Assembly: GCF_004363235.1 (NCBI RefSeq)
Contig: NZ_SNYW01000010.1
Coordinates: 124,001-188,000 of the forward strand
Direction: 5' to 3'
Length of the DNA stretch: 64,000 bases
From: Dongia mobilis
Lineage (GTDB): Bacteria; Pseudomonadota; Alphaproteobacteria; Dongiales; Dongiaceae
The notes under the pieces: model-generated
What the model was told of the DNA's origin: nothing
The model's input: only the letters and a program-made list of their open reading frames with translations
Database searches by the model: none
Part shown: positions 49,664 to 57,848 of the stretch, one piece after another
Layout: each line of letters begins with the position of its first letter
How positions within the stretch are numbered: position 1 is the stretch's first letter
Made by a program: the position numbers and the translations under genes

Positions 49664-50160
49664 TCCGCGGCCTCCTTGAATTCGCGGCCATTGAGCTTGG
49701 CGGCGGCGGCCTGGATGGCCTTCACGATGTTCTGGTAGCCGGTGCAGCGGCAGAGATTGCCGGCAATGCCGTGGCGGATCTCGCTCTCGCTGGGATCCTT
49801 GTTCTCCTGCAGCAGGCGATGGGCGCGGGTGATCATGCCGGGCGTGCAATAGCCGCATTGCAGGCCATGATGCTCGCGAAAGGTTTCCTGCAGCACATGC
49901 AGCGAACCGTCCGGGTTGGCCATGCCCTCGATGGTCAGCATCTCGCCGCCATCGGCCTGGACCGCGAAGATGGTGCAGGCCTTGACCGACTTGCCGTCGA
50001 GATCGACCGTGCAGGCGCCGCAATGCGTGGTTTCGCAGCCGATATGCGGCCCGGTCAGGCCCAGTTGTTCGCGCAGGAAATGGATCAAAAGCGTCCGCGG
50101 CTCGACCAGCGCCTCGACCGGCTTGCCGTTGATGGTCATCTTCACATGGGATTTCGCCAT
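49660..50160 (-). CDS. coxS: Carbon monoxide dehydrogenase, small iron-sulfur subunit
   Basis: A 166-residue protein with two [2Fe-2S] clusters. The plant-ferredoxin-type domain has [11 protein letters not shown], with the fourth cysteine in KACTIFAV. The C-terminal helical cluster has CGYCTPGM and [10 protein letters not shown]. It conducts electrons from the molybdenum-copper site in CoxL to FAD in CoxM. The gene is 12 bases after coxM and overlaps coxL by four. Confidence 0.97.
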   Translation of the reverse strand: MAKSHVKMTINGKPVEALVEPRTLLIHFLREQLGLTGPHIGCETTHCGACTVDLDGKSVKACTIFAVQADGGEMLTIEGMANPDGSLHVLQETFREHHGLQCGYCTPGMITRAHRLLQENKDPSESEIRHGIAGNLCRCTGYQNIVKAIQAAAAKLNGREFKEAAE

Positions 50161-50172
50161 TTTTTTTGCTCC

Positions 50173-51030
50173 TCACAGGCCGAGGGCGCGGATGAGCGCG
50201 CGCTCGGTCATGATGCCTGCCATCTGGCGGCGATAGGCGACAGGGCCGCGGGCGTCACTGGCCGGCGCGGCGATCGCTGCCGCGGCCTGACCCGCCTTCT
50301 TGCACAACGCCTTGTCCGGCGCCTGGCCGACCAGCAGGTCGGACGCGGCATCAGCCAGCAGGGGCGTTTCCCCGACATTGGTAAGCGCGATGCTGGCGCG
50401 GGTGATCTTGCCACCCGACACTTCCAGCAAGACGGCCGCCGCCGCAATGGCATAGTCGCCAATCTTGCGCTTCAGCTTCTCATAGGCCGCCTTGTGACCG
50501 GCCGGCGGCACCGGGATGCGGATCGCCGTCACCAATTCGCCCGGCTCCAGCGCGGTGAAATAGGCTCCCTGATAGAACTCCCGCGCCGCCACGCGGCGGC
50601 TGCCACCCTGGCCCTGCACCTCGTATTGCGCATCAAGGCACATCATGACGGCCGGCATGTCGTTGCCGGGATCGCCATTGGCGACATTGCCGCCGATGGT
50701 ACCGAGATAGCGGATCTGCGGATCGGCGATTTGCAGCGCGGTCTCGCGCAGCAGCGGCAGCCGGGCGGCAAGATCGGCCGAGGCGATGACCTGATGCTGG
50801 GTGGTCATGGCGCCGATCACCACCTCGCCCCCCTCCGCCCGAATGAAGGCAAGGTCGGCGAGCCCCCGGAGGTCAACGAGATGGCTCGGGCTGGCGAGGC
50901 GCATCTTCATCATGGGGATCAGGGAATGGCCGCCGGCGATCGGCCTGGCGTCGTCGCCCAGATCATTGAGCAGGGCGATGGCCTCGGCCACGCTCTTGGG
51001 CCGGTGATAGTCGAAGGCACCCGGAATCAT
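50173..51030 (-). CDS. coxM: Carbon monoxide dehydrogenase, medium FAD subunit
   Basis: A 285-residue FAD-binding subunit. AGGHSLIPMMKMRLA and TIGGNVANGDPGNDMPA are the two FAD-pyrophosphate motifs (GGHS and TIGGN) of the molybdenum hydroxylase medium subunit. It receives electrons from CoxS and gives them to the membrane quinone pool. It starts the coxM-S-L-D-E-F run, with a 228-base region separating it from coxC. A GGGAGG element precedes the ATG. Confidence 0.95.
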   Translation of the reverse strand: MIPGAFDYHRPKSVAEAIALLNDLGDDARPIAGGHSLIPMMKMRLASPSHLVDLRGLADLAFIRAEGGEVVIGAMTTQHQVIASADLAARLPLLRETALQIADPQIRYLGTIGGNVANGDPGNDMPAVMMCLDAQYEVQGQGGSRRVAAREFYQGAYFTALEPGELVTAIRIPVPPAGHKAAYEKLKRKIGDYAIAAAAVLLEVSGGKITRASIALTNVGETPLLADAASDLLVGQAPDKALCKKAGQAAAAIAAPASDARGPVAYRRQMAGIMTERALIRALGL

Positions 51031-51160
51031 TGCGCAGCTCCTCCCTTGAGTGATTCTTGTTGTTGGGAGGAAAAGTGGCGGATGCTGCGGTGCGGCGGCA
51101 ATTTTGCATGCATCAACCTACCGGAACGCGCATCAAACGCCGGATTGCCGCATGAACTGC

Positions 51161-51223
51161 GTCAGTACTGCTGACAATATTCACGAAATTCCGGAACTGA
51201 GGCGCAATCACGGCCATTGCGCC
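51161..51223. promoter_or_regulatory. Inverted repeats in the coxC-coxM intergenic region
   Basis: GTCAG(TACTG)CTGAC lies at 51161-51175. A perfect 8-bp inverted repeat GGCGCAAT(CACGGCC)ATTGCGCC lies at 51201-51223. Both are in the likely coxM promoter region, about 130-190 bases upstream of its start. No T-run follows, so they are more likely operators than terminators. CCGGAAC also occurs twice (51121-51127 and 51191-51197). The regulator could be CoxC itself, whose LytTR domain binds DNA. Confidence 0.4.
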
Positions 51224-51258
51224 CCGCACCTTGTTGCGGCGCAGCAGGATGAGTCAGG

Positions 51259-52485
51259 TCAGGAGGCCGCTTCGCTCAGGGTCGGCGGCTCTGGCATCGA
51301 CAGGATGCGGCGCAGGGTCGGGATCTTGGCGCGGCTCACCGGTACGTCGACCGGCGGCCTGGAATTCAACTGCACCACCCCGTGATCACCCACCCGCCGG
51401 AGGGCGGCCACATGGCGCAGGCTGACGATGTGGCTGCGATGCACCCGGGCAAACTGGCCGGGATCCAGCCGACGCTCGACCTCGCCGATCGAGAGCGAAC
51501 AGAAGAGCTGGTCCGCGCCGGTGAAGATATAGGTGTAGTGGGCATTGGCATGGACCGCCAGGATCTGGTCGGCCGGAACCATCAGCGTGACCCCGTCGCG
51601 CTCGGCCGGGATCCGGTCGCTGTAGCGCAGCGGCGCGCTGCCGGCCCCGCCCAGCGGCCCCAGCGAGGTGGTCTGCGGCAGGTCGGCGGGCATTTTCGGA
51701 ACCATTGGCAATGATGGCGCCGCCGCCGGTCCCGGCTCGATGGCAAGCCGCGCGGCGCGGTCGGGCACCAGGATCAGAAAGAAGATGCCGGTCACCAGGA
51801 AGGCGACCACCGCCACCAGGATGGCGAGAAGATCGCTGGAGAGAACCGGCGATTGCGCCGCCGCCGGCAATCCCAGCGGGTGCAGGGTCAAACCCGCCAT
51901 CGCCGTGTAGTGCATGCCCGATATGGCAAGCCCAAGCGCCACCGCCGAGGCGGAAACCGGCAAGACCACGCGCCGGCCGCCCTCGAAGGCAAGCCATAGC
52001 GCACCACCCGAGGTGACAATGGCGATGCCGACACTGGCAACGACCGACCAGGCGGCGTGGTCGAGATGCGCCGCACCATGGAGGGCGCTCATGCCGATAT
52101 AGTGCATGGTGGCGATCCCTGCCCCCATGAAGATGGCCGATGCCGCGAGACGCCAGGCGGCGCGGCCCTCGATAGCCACCGCCACCAGCGCGAGGCCGAC
52201 GACAAGGACGCAGACCAGGAAGGAGAGCAGGGTCGGAAAGACGAGAAAGTCGATCTCGGCCGGCAAGCGTGCCGCCAGCATGCCGATGAAGTGCATCGAC
52301 CAGATGCCGATGCCGAGCGACAGGGCAGCACCTGCCAGGAGTGCACGTCGACGCATACCGACGGCCAACGGAATCTGCACGGCCAGGCGCAGGCCGACGA
52401 AGCTGCCCTGGATGGCAATCAGGATCGATAGCAGAACGAGCCAAGGCTCGTGCGTAACCGTCATTGCGGTAGACCATTCACCCAT
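51259..52485 (-). CDS. coxC: CoxC-like membrane regulator, MHYT sensor plus LytTR DNA-binding domain
   Basis: A 408-residue protein. The N-terminal 230 residues form a seven-helix MHYT sensor with MHFIGM at 64-69, MHYIGM at 127-132 and MHYTAM at 191-196, thought to bind copper and gases such as CO. The C-terminal 100 residues are a LytTR domain: DGVTLMVPADQILAVHANAHYT, FARVHRSHIVSL. This two-part architecture is that of CoxC and CoxH in Oligotropha. Membrane-bound CO sensing and direct binding upstream of coxM are inferred. Two start codons (52485, 52464) are possible and neither has a clear ribosome site. Confidence 0.9.
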   Translation of the reverse strand: MGEWSTAMTVTHEPWLVLLSILIAIQGSFVGLRLAVQIPLAVGMRRRALLAGAALSLGIGIWSMHFIGMLAARLPAEIDFLVFPTLLSFLVCVLVVGLALVAVAIEGRAAWRLAASAIFMGAGIATMHYIGMSALHGAAHLDHAAWSVVASVGIAIVTSGGALWLAFEGGRRVVLPVSASAVALGLAISGMHYTAMAGLTLHPLGLPAAAQSPVLSSDLLAILVAVVAFLVTGIFFLILVPDRAARLAIEPGPAAAPSLPMVPKMPADLPQTTSLGPLGGAGSAPLRYSDRIPAERDGVTLMVPADQILAVHANAHYTYIFTGADQLFCSLSIGEVERRLDPGQFARVHRSHIVSLRHVAALRRVGDHGVVQLNSRPPVDVPVSRAKIPTLRRILSMPEPPTLSEAAS

Positions 52486-52577
52486 TGTCGCTGCCGCATA
52501 TCAGGTGGCGACATCATCCGGCCGGGGATGTTACCTCCGCAATGTTACCCAAGGGAAGCCCGGAGAGCCGGCGGCGA

Positions 52578-53357
52578 TCACGCCGGCTTGGTCGCCCAGA
52601 TGCGGGCCGGCCGCAATTCGCCCTTGTCGAGGACGACGGTGAGCGAGCGCCAATCCTCCAGAAAATGGGCGTTTCCCGCCTCACCCAGTTCCGCCAGCAT
52701 GACCGGGGCCAGTTCCCCCTTCATGCGGGCGAGTTCGTCCTGGGCCTCGCGCCGGTAGATCTCGGTGATGTCTTCGAGCTTCACGTCGACGAAGCCCGCC
52801 GCGTGCAGCAGGGTGCCATACTCCGCCAGCGTCACCAGATGGTAGGTAAGCCCCTCCATCTCGAAGAAGTATTCCATGTCACGGCTGTAGGGGCCAGGCG
52901 ATTTCATCCAGTCGCCGGCGGCGATGCGGCCACCCGGCTTGAGGACGCGGTGAATCTCGGCAAAATGCGCTGCCTTGTCCGGGATGTGCAGCCAGGCGTC
53001 CTTGCCGAAGACGATATCGAAGCTGTTGTCAGCGAAGGGCAGCGGGCCAGGCTCCACCAGCTTGATCTCGATGCGGTTGGCAAGCCCGGCGCGGCGGATC
53101 CGCTCCTGGCCCATCTCGACGATGAGGCCGGCGACATCGAGGCCGGTGACATGGGCGGCACCCAGCGTAAGAAGTACCTGGTCGAGCCCGCCCAGGCCGC
53201 AGCCGATATCGAGCACGCGCTTTCCCTCGAGTGCCACACCGCTCATGATCTCGCGCACCGCCTGCGGCCCGCCGGGCGACAGAAAGCCCTCGCCCCAGAC
53301 CATCTGCAGAAGCGTCAGCATGCGGCCGTCATATTCTTCAGTCGCGTTATCGCTCAT
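52578..53357 (-). CDS. SAM-dependent methyltransferase, phosphoethanolamine/choline-type
   Basis: A 259-residue class I methyltransferase. Motif I is VLDIGCGLGGLDQVLL at 48-63, and DIVFGKDAWLHIPDKAAHF contains the DAWLHI core seen in phosphoethanolamine N-methyltransferases and related natural-product enzymes. The C-terminal part ends RIWATKPA. The substrate is uncertain; phosphatidylcholine precursor synthesis is one possibility. It is upstream of coxC on the same strand with a 92-base gap, and downstream of the MFS gene. Confidence 0.78.
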   Translation of the reverse strand: MSDNATEEYDGRMLTLLQMVWGEGFLSPGGPQAVREIMSGVALEGKRVLDIGCGLGGLDQVLLTLGAAHVTGLDVAGLIVEMGQERIRRAGLANRIEIKLVEPGPLPFADNSFDIVFGKDAWLHIPDKAAHFAEIHRVLKPGGRIAAGDWMKSPGPYSRDMEYFFEMEGLTYHLVTLAEYGTLLHAAGFVDVKLEDITEIYRREAQDELARMKGELAPVMLAELGEAGNAHFLEDWRSLTVVLDKGELRPARIWATKPA

Positions 53358-53389
53358 ATGCCGTTTTCCCTCACACCGTCATCCGCGGG

Positions 53390-54598
53390 TCAAACCCGAA
53401 CCACCCGATAATGTTGATGATAGCCATAGGCGAGTGCCAGCGCGATCAGCGCGACCGGCACGATGGCGCCCAGCAGCACCCAATCCCAGCCGAAGACCTG
53501 TTCGACCGTCCCGGCGACGAACGAACAGAGCGCCACGCCGGAAAAGGTGGCGCAATCGTTGAAGGCCTGCACCTTCGCCCGCTCGCTCGGCCGATAGCAT
53601 TTGGTCAGCTGGCTGGTGCCGGCGACATAGAGGAAGTTCCAGCCGAGGCCGAGGAGAACGAGAGCGCCCCAGAAATGCCGGATGTCGATGCCATAAAGCC
53701 CGATCGCAATGCAGATCGCATAGCAGGCAACCCCGATGCTCATCACGCGAAACTCGCCCAGGCGCTTGATGATGTGTCCGGTGACGAAGCTGGGGGCGAA
53801 CATGGCCAGCACATGCCACTGGATGACAAAGGCGATGCCGCTATCCAGGTCGAAACCGCAGAACGCCATTGCCAGCGGTGTTGCCGTCATAACAAAGGAC
53901 ATGACGCCATAGCCAAGCATGGCAGCGGCAATGGCCGAGACGGCCAATGGCTGGGCCGCGATTTCCCAGAGCGGGCGCGGCGTTTCCGACAACGCTGCCG
54001 GCGTGTCGCCGGCGACCGGCGGAAGGCGCAGCGGCAGGAGCAGCAGAACGACCAGGACGGAGAGCAAGGTGATGAAAACGAAGCCGCCGGCAAACATGTG
54101 CGGCGTCAGGAAATCCTGGCCGAGCTTGGCCAGTTCCGGGCCGAAGATCGCGGCGATGATGCCGCCCGCCATCACCAGCGAGATCGCCTTCGGCCGGAAG
54201 GCATCGTCGGACGCCTCGGCCGCGGCGAAGCGATAGAACAGCGTAAAGGCCGCCGACACGCCGAAGATGGTGTTGCCAAGCGCAAACAGCCAGAAGTTTG
54301 CCGCATAAGCGGCGGCGGCCATGACCAGACCGCCCAGGATACCGATCCAGGCACCCAGCATGAAGCCCTTCCGGCGCCCCCACTTCTTCATCAGGAACGA
54401 GGCCGGGAAGGTGGTCGCCATGGTCGCGATGAACTGCAGGGCCAGCGGCAGGGTCGCAATGCCGCCGTTGGGGGCAAGCAGCTGCCCGGTCAAGGCCGAG
54501 GTCACGATCATGATCGAATTGCAGGTCATCGCCGTCGCCTGGGCCAGCGCCAGGATCAGGACGACGCGATGCGTGGCATGTCTTGTGGAAGCATTCAT
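53390..54598 (-). CDS. MFS transporter
   Basis: A 402-residue major facilitator with 12 predicted transmembrane helices. The loop 2-3 motif FLMKKWGRRKGFMLGAWIGI is a clear G-x-x-x-D/R-R-x-G-R-R variant, and the second half repeats it as VTGHIIKRLGEFRVMSIGVA. The substrate cannot be predicted. It is 17 bases after the FliL-like gene and 32 before the methyltransferase. Confidence 0.88.
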   Translation of the reverse strand: MNASTRHATHRVVLILALAQATAMTCNSIMIVTSALTGQLLAPNGGIATLPLALQFIATMATTFPASFLMKKWGRRKGFMLGAWIGILGGLVMAAAAYAANFWLFALGNTIFGVSAAFTLFYRFAAAEASDDAFRPKAISLVMAGGIIAAIFGPELAKLGQDFLTPHMFAGGFVFITLLSVLVVLLLLPLRLPPVAGDTPAALSETPRPLWEIAAQPLAVSAIAAAMLGYGVMSFVMTATPLAMAFCGFDLDSGIAFVIQWHVLAMFAPSFVTGHIIKRLGEFRVMSIGVACYAICIAIGLYGIDIRHFWGALVLLGLGWNFLYVAGTSQLTKCYRPSERAKVQAFNDCATFSGVALCSFVAGTVEQVFGWDWVLLGAIVPVALIALALAYGYHQHYRVVRV

Positions 54599-54615
54599 CG
54601 GCGCTGTCGGGATGG

Positions 54616-55065
54616 CTATTTCAGCTCCCTGATCTCCATATTGACGATGGTGACGTCATAGAACCGGCCGGTGCCGTACTTCTCCGCCAGAACCTTGCGC
54701 AATCGTTCGCGCAGGAATTCGGGGTTGTAGCCTTCCTGCTCGACGATCTTGCGCGGCAGCAGGCCGTGCAACTCGGCGATCATCGTGTCCTGCACCAGCG
54801 GCAGGCGCTCGCTGACCCAGGCCTGATTTTCCGGGTTGTCGAAGGTCAGATTGATCTGGAACCAGAATTCGCGCGTCGGCGACCCGTCCTTGATCACGGA
54901 AACCGGAAACGGACCAATTCCGATCTGGCTGAGGACCGGCGGCGGCGCCTCCTCCACGACGGGCTCAGCCCCCTCTTCCTGCGGACGCAGGAAGAACCAC
55001 CAGGCCGCGGCACCGCCGCCGCCCAGCAGGATCAGAAGCACCAGGATGATGAGAAGTTTCTTCAT
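54616..55065 (-). CDS. FliL-like membrane protein
   Basis: A 149-residue protein with an N-terminal transmembrane anchor (LLIILVLLILLGGGGAAAWW), a proline/glutamate linker, and a FliL-type periplasmic domain: EFWFQINLTFDNPENQAWVSE and YGTGRFYDVTIVNMEIREL. FliL stabilises the flagellar stator-motor. No flagellar genes are nearby, so this copy may act elsewhere or be part of a scattered set. The ATG at 55065 starts right before the membrane helix. It lies 72 bases after thiL in the same direction. Confidence 0.78.
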   Translation of the reverse strand: MKKLLIILVLLILLGGGGAAAWWFFLRPQEEGAEPVVEEAPPPVLSQIGIGPFPVSVIKDGSPTREFWFQINLTFDNPENQAWVSERLPLVQDTMIAELHGLLPRKIVEQEGYNPEFLRERLRKVLAEKYGTGRFYDVTIVNMEIRELK

Positions 55066-55137
55066 GCGCCGCACCGAAAACCCCAGCGGCACACTCTACA
55101 CGAGGCCGGCGATTCACCAATAGGCGGGAGCCGCCGC

Positions 55138-56148
55138 TCAAAAGTGACGGTAGCCGCCGGTGGCCAGGTTCAGTTCAACGCCGTCGCGATCAATCACACG
55201 GACCGGCCTCTCCCCTGCGGCATGGCCCGGGATGCAGCCGACAACCGAGAGCGGCGTCCCGATCTCGGCGCCGAGGGCGAGGAGGTCGTTCACGGCATCG
55301 GGCGCCGCCGTCAGCAATAGCTCGTAATCGTCACCGCCGGTCAGGATGAGCGGCAGCAGATCCGGCGCGTCGGCCAGCAGGCCGGCAGCGGCCGCGGAAA
55401 GCGGCACCGCCGCCGCTTCCAGTATCGCCCCAACGCCGGATGCCTCGGCAATATGTCCGAGGTCGCCAACCAGCCCATCCGACACATCCATCATCGCATG
55501 GACCAGGTTGCTGGCGAGCAGCGCCTGACCGAGGCGTAGCCGCGGCTGCGGCAGGTGATAGCGGTCCTCAAGGAAACGCCGCTCGGCCGGCGGCAGGTCA
55601 AGGAACTCGTGGCGCAACACCTTGAGGCCCAGCGCCCCGTCGCCGATGGTGCCCGATACCAGGACGACATCGCCCGGTCTGGCGCCATTTCGGCGCAGGG
55701 CGCGCCCCGTCGGGACGATGCCGAGGGCGGTCAATGTCAGGCTGAGGGGTCCCGGCGTCGCAATGGTATCGCCGCCCATCAGACCGATCCCGTACTCGCG
55801 CTGATCGGCGGCCAGGCCGGCGGCGAAGCCAGCCACCCAATCCGCGTCGGTCTCGGCCGTGAAGGCGGTCGTCATCAGGTAGCCGACCGGCATTGCCCCC
55901 TTGGCCGCGAGATCGGAGAGATTGACCCGCAGCAGCTTGCGCGCCACCGATGCCGCGGGATCGTCGGGCAGGAAATGGATGCCGGCCACCATCGCATCGA
56001 CGGTCAGGACCAGGTCGTATCCGGGCGGCGGCGCATAGGTGCAGGCGTCGTCGGTTAGGCCGAGGGCACCCGGCATCCCGGCGCTCAGCGGCGCGAAATA
56101 GCGGGCGATCAGGTCGAACTCGCCCGGCAGTTCTGAGGCTCCGGGCAA
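55138..56148 (-). CDS. thiL: Thiamine-monophosphate kinase
   Basis: A 336-residue ThiL. GEFDLIARYFAPL near the N-terminus, TDDACTYAPPPG (metal-binding Asp pair), TVDAMVAGIHFLP and GGDDYELLLTA are family motifs. It phosphorylates thiamine monophosphate to the diphosphate cofactor. The start is TTG at 56148, two bases from the nusB stop (56150-56152); no ATG is available before the family N-terminus. It is the last of the rib-nusB-thiL run. Confidence 0.92.
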   Translation of the reverse strand: MPGASELPGEFDLIARYFAPLSAGMPGALGLTDDACTYAPPPGYDLVLTVDAMVAGIHFLPDDPAASVARKLLRVNLSDLAAKGAMPVGYLMTTAFTAETDADWVAGFAAGLAADQREYGIGLMGGDTIATPGPLSLTLTALGIVPTGRALRRNGARPGDVVLVSGTIGDGALGLKVLRHEFLDLPPAERRFLEDRYHLPQPRLRLGQALLASNLVHAMMDVSDGLVGDLGHIAEASGVGAILEAAAVPLSAAAAGLLADAPDLLPLILTGGDDYELLLTAAPDAVNDLLALGAEIGTPLSVVGCIPGHAAGERPVRVIDRDGVELNLATGGYRHF

Positions 56149-56149
56149 C

Positions 56150-56695
56150 TTACCTGGTGCCTGGGCCACCGCGCGTGGCTCCCATCTCGTCCGGCCGCAA
56201 TTCGTGCGCCAGCTTGTCGAGAACCCCATTGACCATGGCTGTCTCGCGATCACCAAAGAAGGCGTCGGTGACCGCCAGATACTCGCTGATGACGACGCGC
56301 GGCGGCACATCCGGCCGGTGCACCAGTTCAAAGGCACCTGCCCGCATGATGGCGCGCAGGATCGATTCCAGCCGCTCGATCCGCCACTCCTCTGACAAAA
56401 CCGCGGAGAGCATGTCGTCGAGTTGGGCGACATCCGCGGCAACGCCGCGCACGATCTCGGCGAACAGCTTGCGGTCGGCCGGGGCCAGGTCGGACACTTC
56501 CTCGGCGCCTTGGCCCTTTGCCATGCGGTGGGCGCCGAATTCGGCAATCACCGCCTCGGCCTTGGCACCGGTCTGCTCCCACTGGTAGAGCGCCTGTACG
56601 GCGGCAAGCCGCGCCGCCCGACGCTCCAGGGCCAGTTGCTGGCTGCGTTCCTTGCCAGAGAGTGGTTTGTCGCCCTTTGCTTCCTTGGTGGACAT
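56150..56695 (-). CDS. nusB: Transcription antitermination factor NusB
   Basis: A 181-residue NusB. The core is ALERRAARLAAVQALYQWEQT, then LAPADRKLFAEIVRGVAADVAQL and RAGAFELVHRPDVPPRVVISEYLAVTDAFF. The N-terminal lysine- and serine-rich extension and C-terminal GGPGTR are additions. It works with NusA, NusE and NusG in rRNA antitermination. The gene is four bases after ribH and one base short of thiL. Confidence 0.95.
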   Translation of the reverse strand: MSTKEAKGDKPLSGKERSQQLALERRAARLAAVQALYQWEQTGAKAEAVIAEFGAHRMAKGQGAEEVSDLAPADRKLFAEIVRGVAADVAQLDDMLSAVLSEEWRIERLESILRAIMRAGAFELVHRPDVPPRVVISEYLAVTDAFFGDRETAMVNGVLDKLAHELRPDEMGATRGGPGTR

Positions 56696-56698
56696 CGC

Positions 56699-57157
56699 TC
56701 AGCCCTGGGCCAGGCGCCGACGGGTGGCGACCAGGGCAAGGGCCGCCTGGGCAGCGCCGCCGCCCTTGTCGAGTTCATTGGCGCGGGCCCGGGTCCAGGC
56801 CTGCTCCTCGGTCTCGCAGGTCAGGATGCCGTTGCCGATGGCAAGGCCGAAGCGGGTGCCGAGATCCATGATGCCGCGGGCGCTTTCGTTGCAGACCGTG
56901 TCGTAATGGGTGGTCTCGCCCCTGAGCACACAACCCAACGCCACATAACCGTCGAACGGACGCTTCAGCGTCCCCGCCTCGGCGGCGAGATGGGCGAGGC
57001 GGATGGCGGGCGGTATTTCCAGGGCGCCTGGCACGGTGAAGCGCTCATAGCTGGCGCCCGCCGCCTTCAGGGCGCGCTCGGCGCCTTCCCACAGGGCGTC
57101 GGAAATGTCGTCGTAGAAGCGCGCCTCGACGACCATGATATGCGGCTTGTCGGTCAT
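56699..57157 (-). CDS. ribH: 6,7-dimethyl-8-ribityllumazine synthase
   Basis: A 152-residue lumazine synthase. VVEARFYDDISDALWEGAERAL, the FTVPGALEIPPAIRLA segment and GYVALGCVLRGETTHYD, with the catalytic H in THYD, identify it. It makes the riboflavin precursor from the ribityl-uracil and DHBP. It is 80 bases after ribE, and no ribBA lies between them, unlike in many relatives. Confidence 0.97.
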   Translation of the reverse strand: MTDKPHIMVVEARFYDDISDALWEGAERALKAAGASYERFTVPGALEIPPAIRLAHLAAEAGTLKRPFDGYVALGCVLRGETTHYDTVCNESARGIMDLGTRFGLAIGNGILTCETEEQAWTRARANELDKGGGAAQAALALVATRRRLAQG

Positions 57158-57237
57158 GATTCCTAATATTCCGAAAGGGTCCGCCGGGACCCGATTGTTT
57201 GATTGGCGCCTTACTTAGCGGCTTCCGCCGTTCAGGT

Positions 57238-57831
57238 CTACTTGCCGTCCTGGCCCAAAAGGCGGGCGACATAGCGGGCGATCAGGTCGATCTCCAGATT
57301 GACCCGCTGACCGCTCCGGGCGCGCCCCAGATTGGTTGCCTCCTGGGTAATCGGGATTAGGCAGACGCCGAAGCTGTTCCCCGCCACCTCGTTCACCGTC
57401 AGCGACACGCCATCGATCGTCACCGAGCCCTTGGAGGCAATATATTTTGCCAGATTTTCAGGTGCTTCGACGGTTAATCTCAGAGATCCGCCATCCTCGA
57501 CCGCGCGCGTGACCGTGCCGATCCCGTCGACATGGCCGGCAACGATATGGCCGCCCAGTTCGTCGCCGATCTTCATCGGCCGCTCGAGATTGACCTCGGT
57601 ACCGGGCTGCCAATCCCGGAGGGTGGTGACCGCGAGGGTCTCCTGCGCCGCCTCGAAAGCGAGCCAGCCGGGCCCCTTCTCCACCACGCTGAGGCAGCAG
57701 CCATTGCAGGCCACGGAAGCACCAAGGGCGATGTCGCCGGTCTCATAGGCGGTGGCGATTTCGAGGCGCCGGACAGTACCGTCCCTGATCGCCCGCACCT
57801 TGCCGAGATCGGTCACAATTCCAGTGAACAT
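57238..57831 (-). CDS. ribE: Riboflavin synthase alpha chain
   Basis: A 197-residue riboflavin synthase. The start MFTGIVTDLGKVRAI and the duplicated beta-barrel halves (each with a GxxxxGHVDG-like motif: GGHIVAGHVDGIGTVTRA) are diagnostic. It dismutates two lumazines to riboflavin and the ribityl-uracil. Transcribed from ribD, 17 bases upstream. Confidence 0.97.
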   Translation of the reverse strand: MFTGIVTDLGKVRAIRDGTVRRLEIATAYETGDIALGASVACNGCCLSVVEKGPGWLAFEAAQETLAVTTLRDWQPGTEVNLERPMKIGDELGGHIVAGHVDGIGTVTRAVEDGGSLRLTVEAPENLAKYIASKGSVTIDGVSLTVNEVAGNSFGVCLIPITQEATNLGRARSGQRVNLEIDLIARYVARLLGQDGK

Positions 57832-57848
57832 GCTTTAAATTCTGCTTG

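Noticed and set aside
49664..50176. N-terminal extension of coxL
   Set aside because: Open frame that overlaps coxS completely; CoxL begins at 49663.
56149..56547. N-terminal extension of thiL
   Set aside because: Open frame inside nusB without family similarity; ThiL starts at the TTG at 56148.
57158..57237. FMN riboswitch among riboflavin genes
   Set aside because: The gaps are too short and no FMN-box bases were seen.
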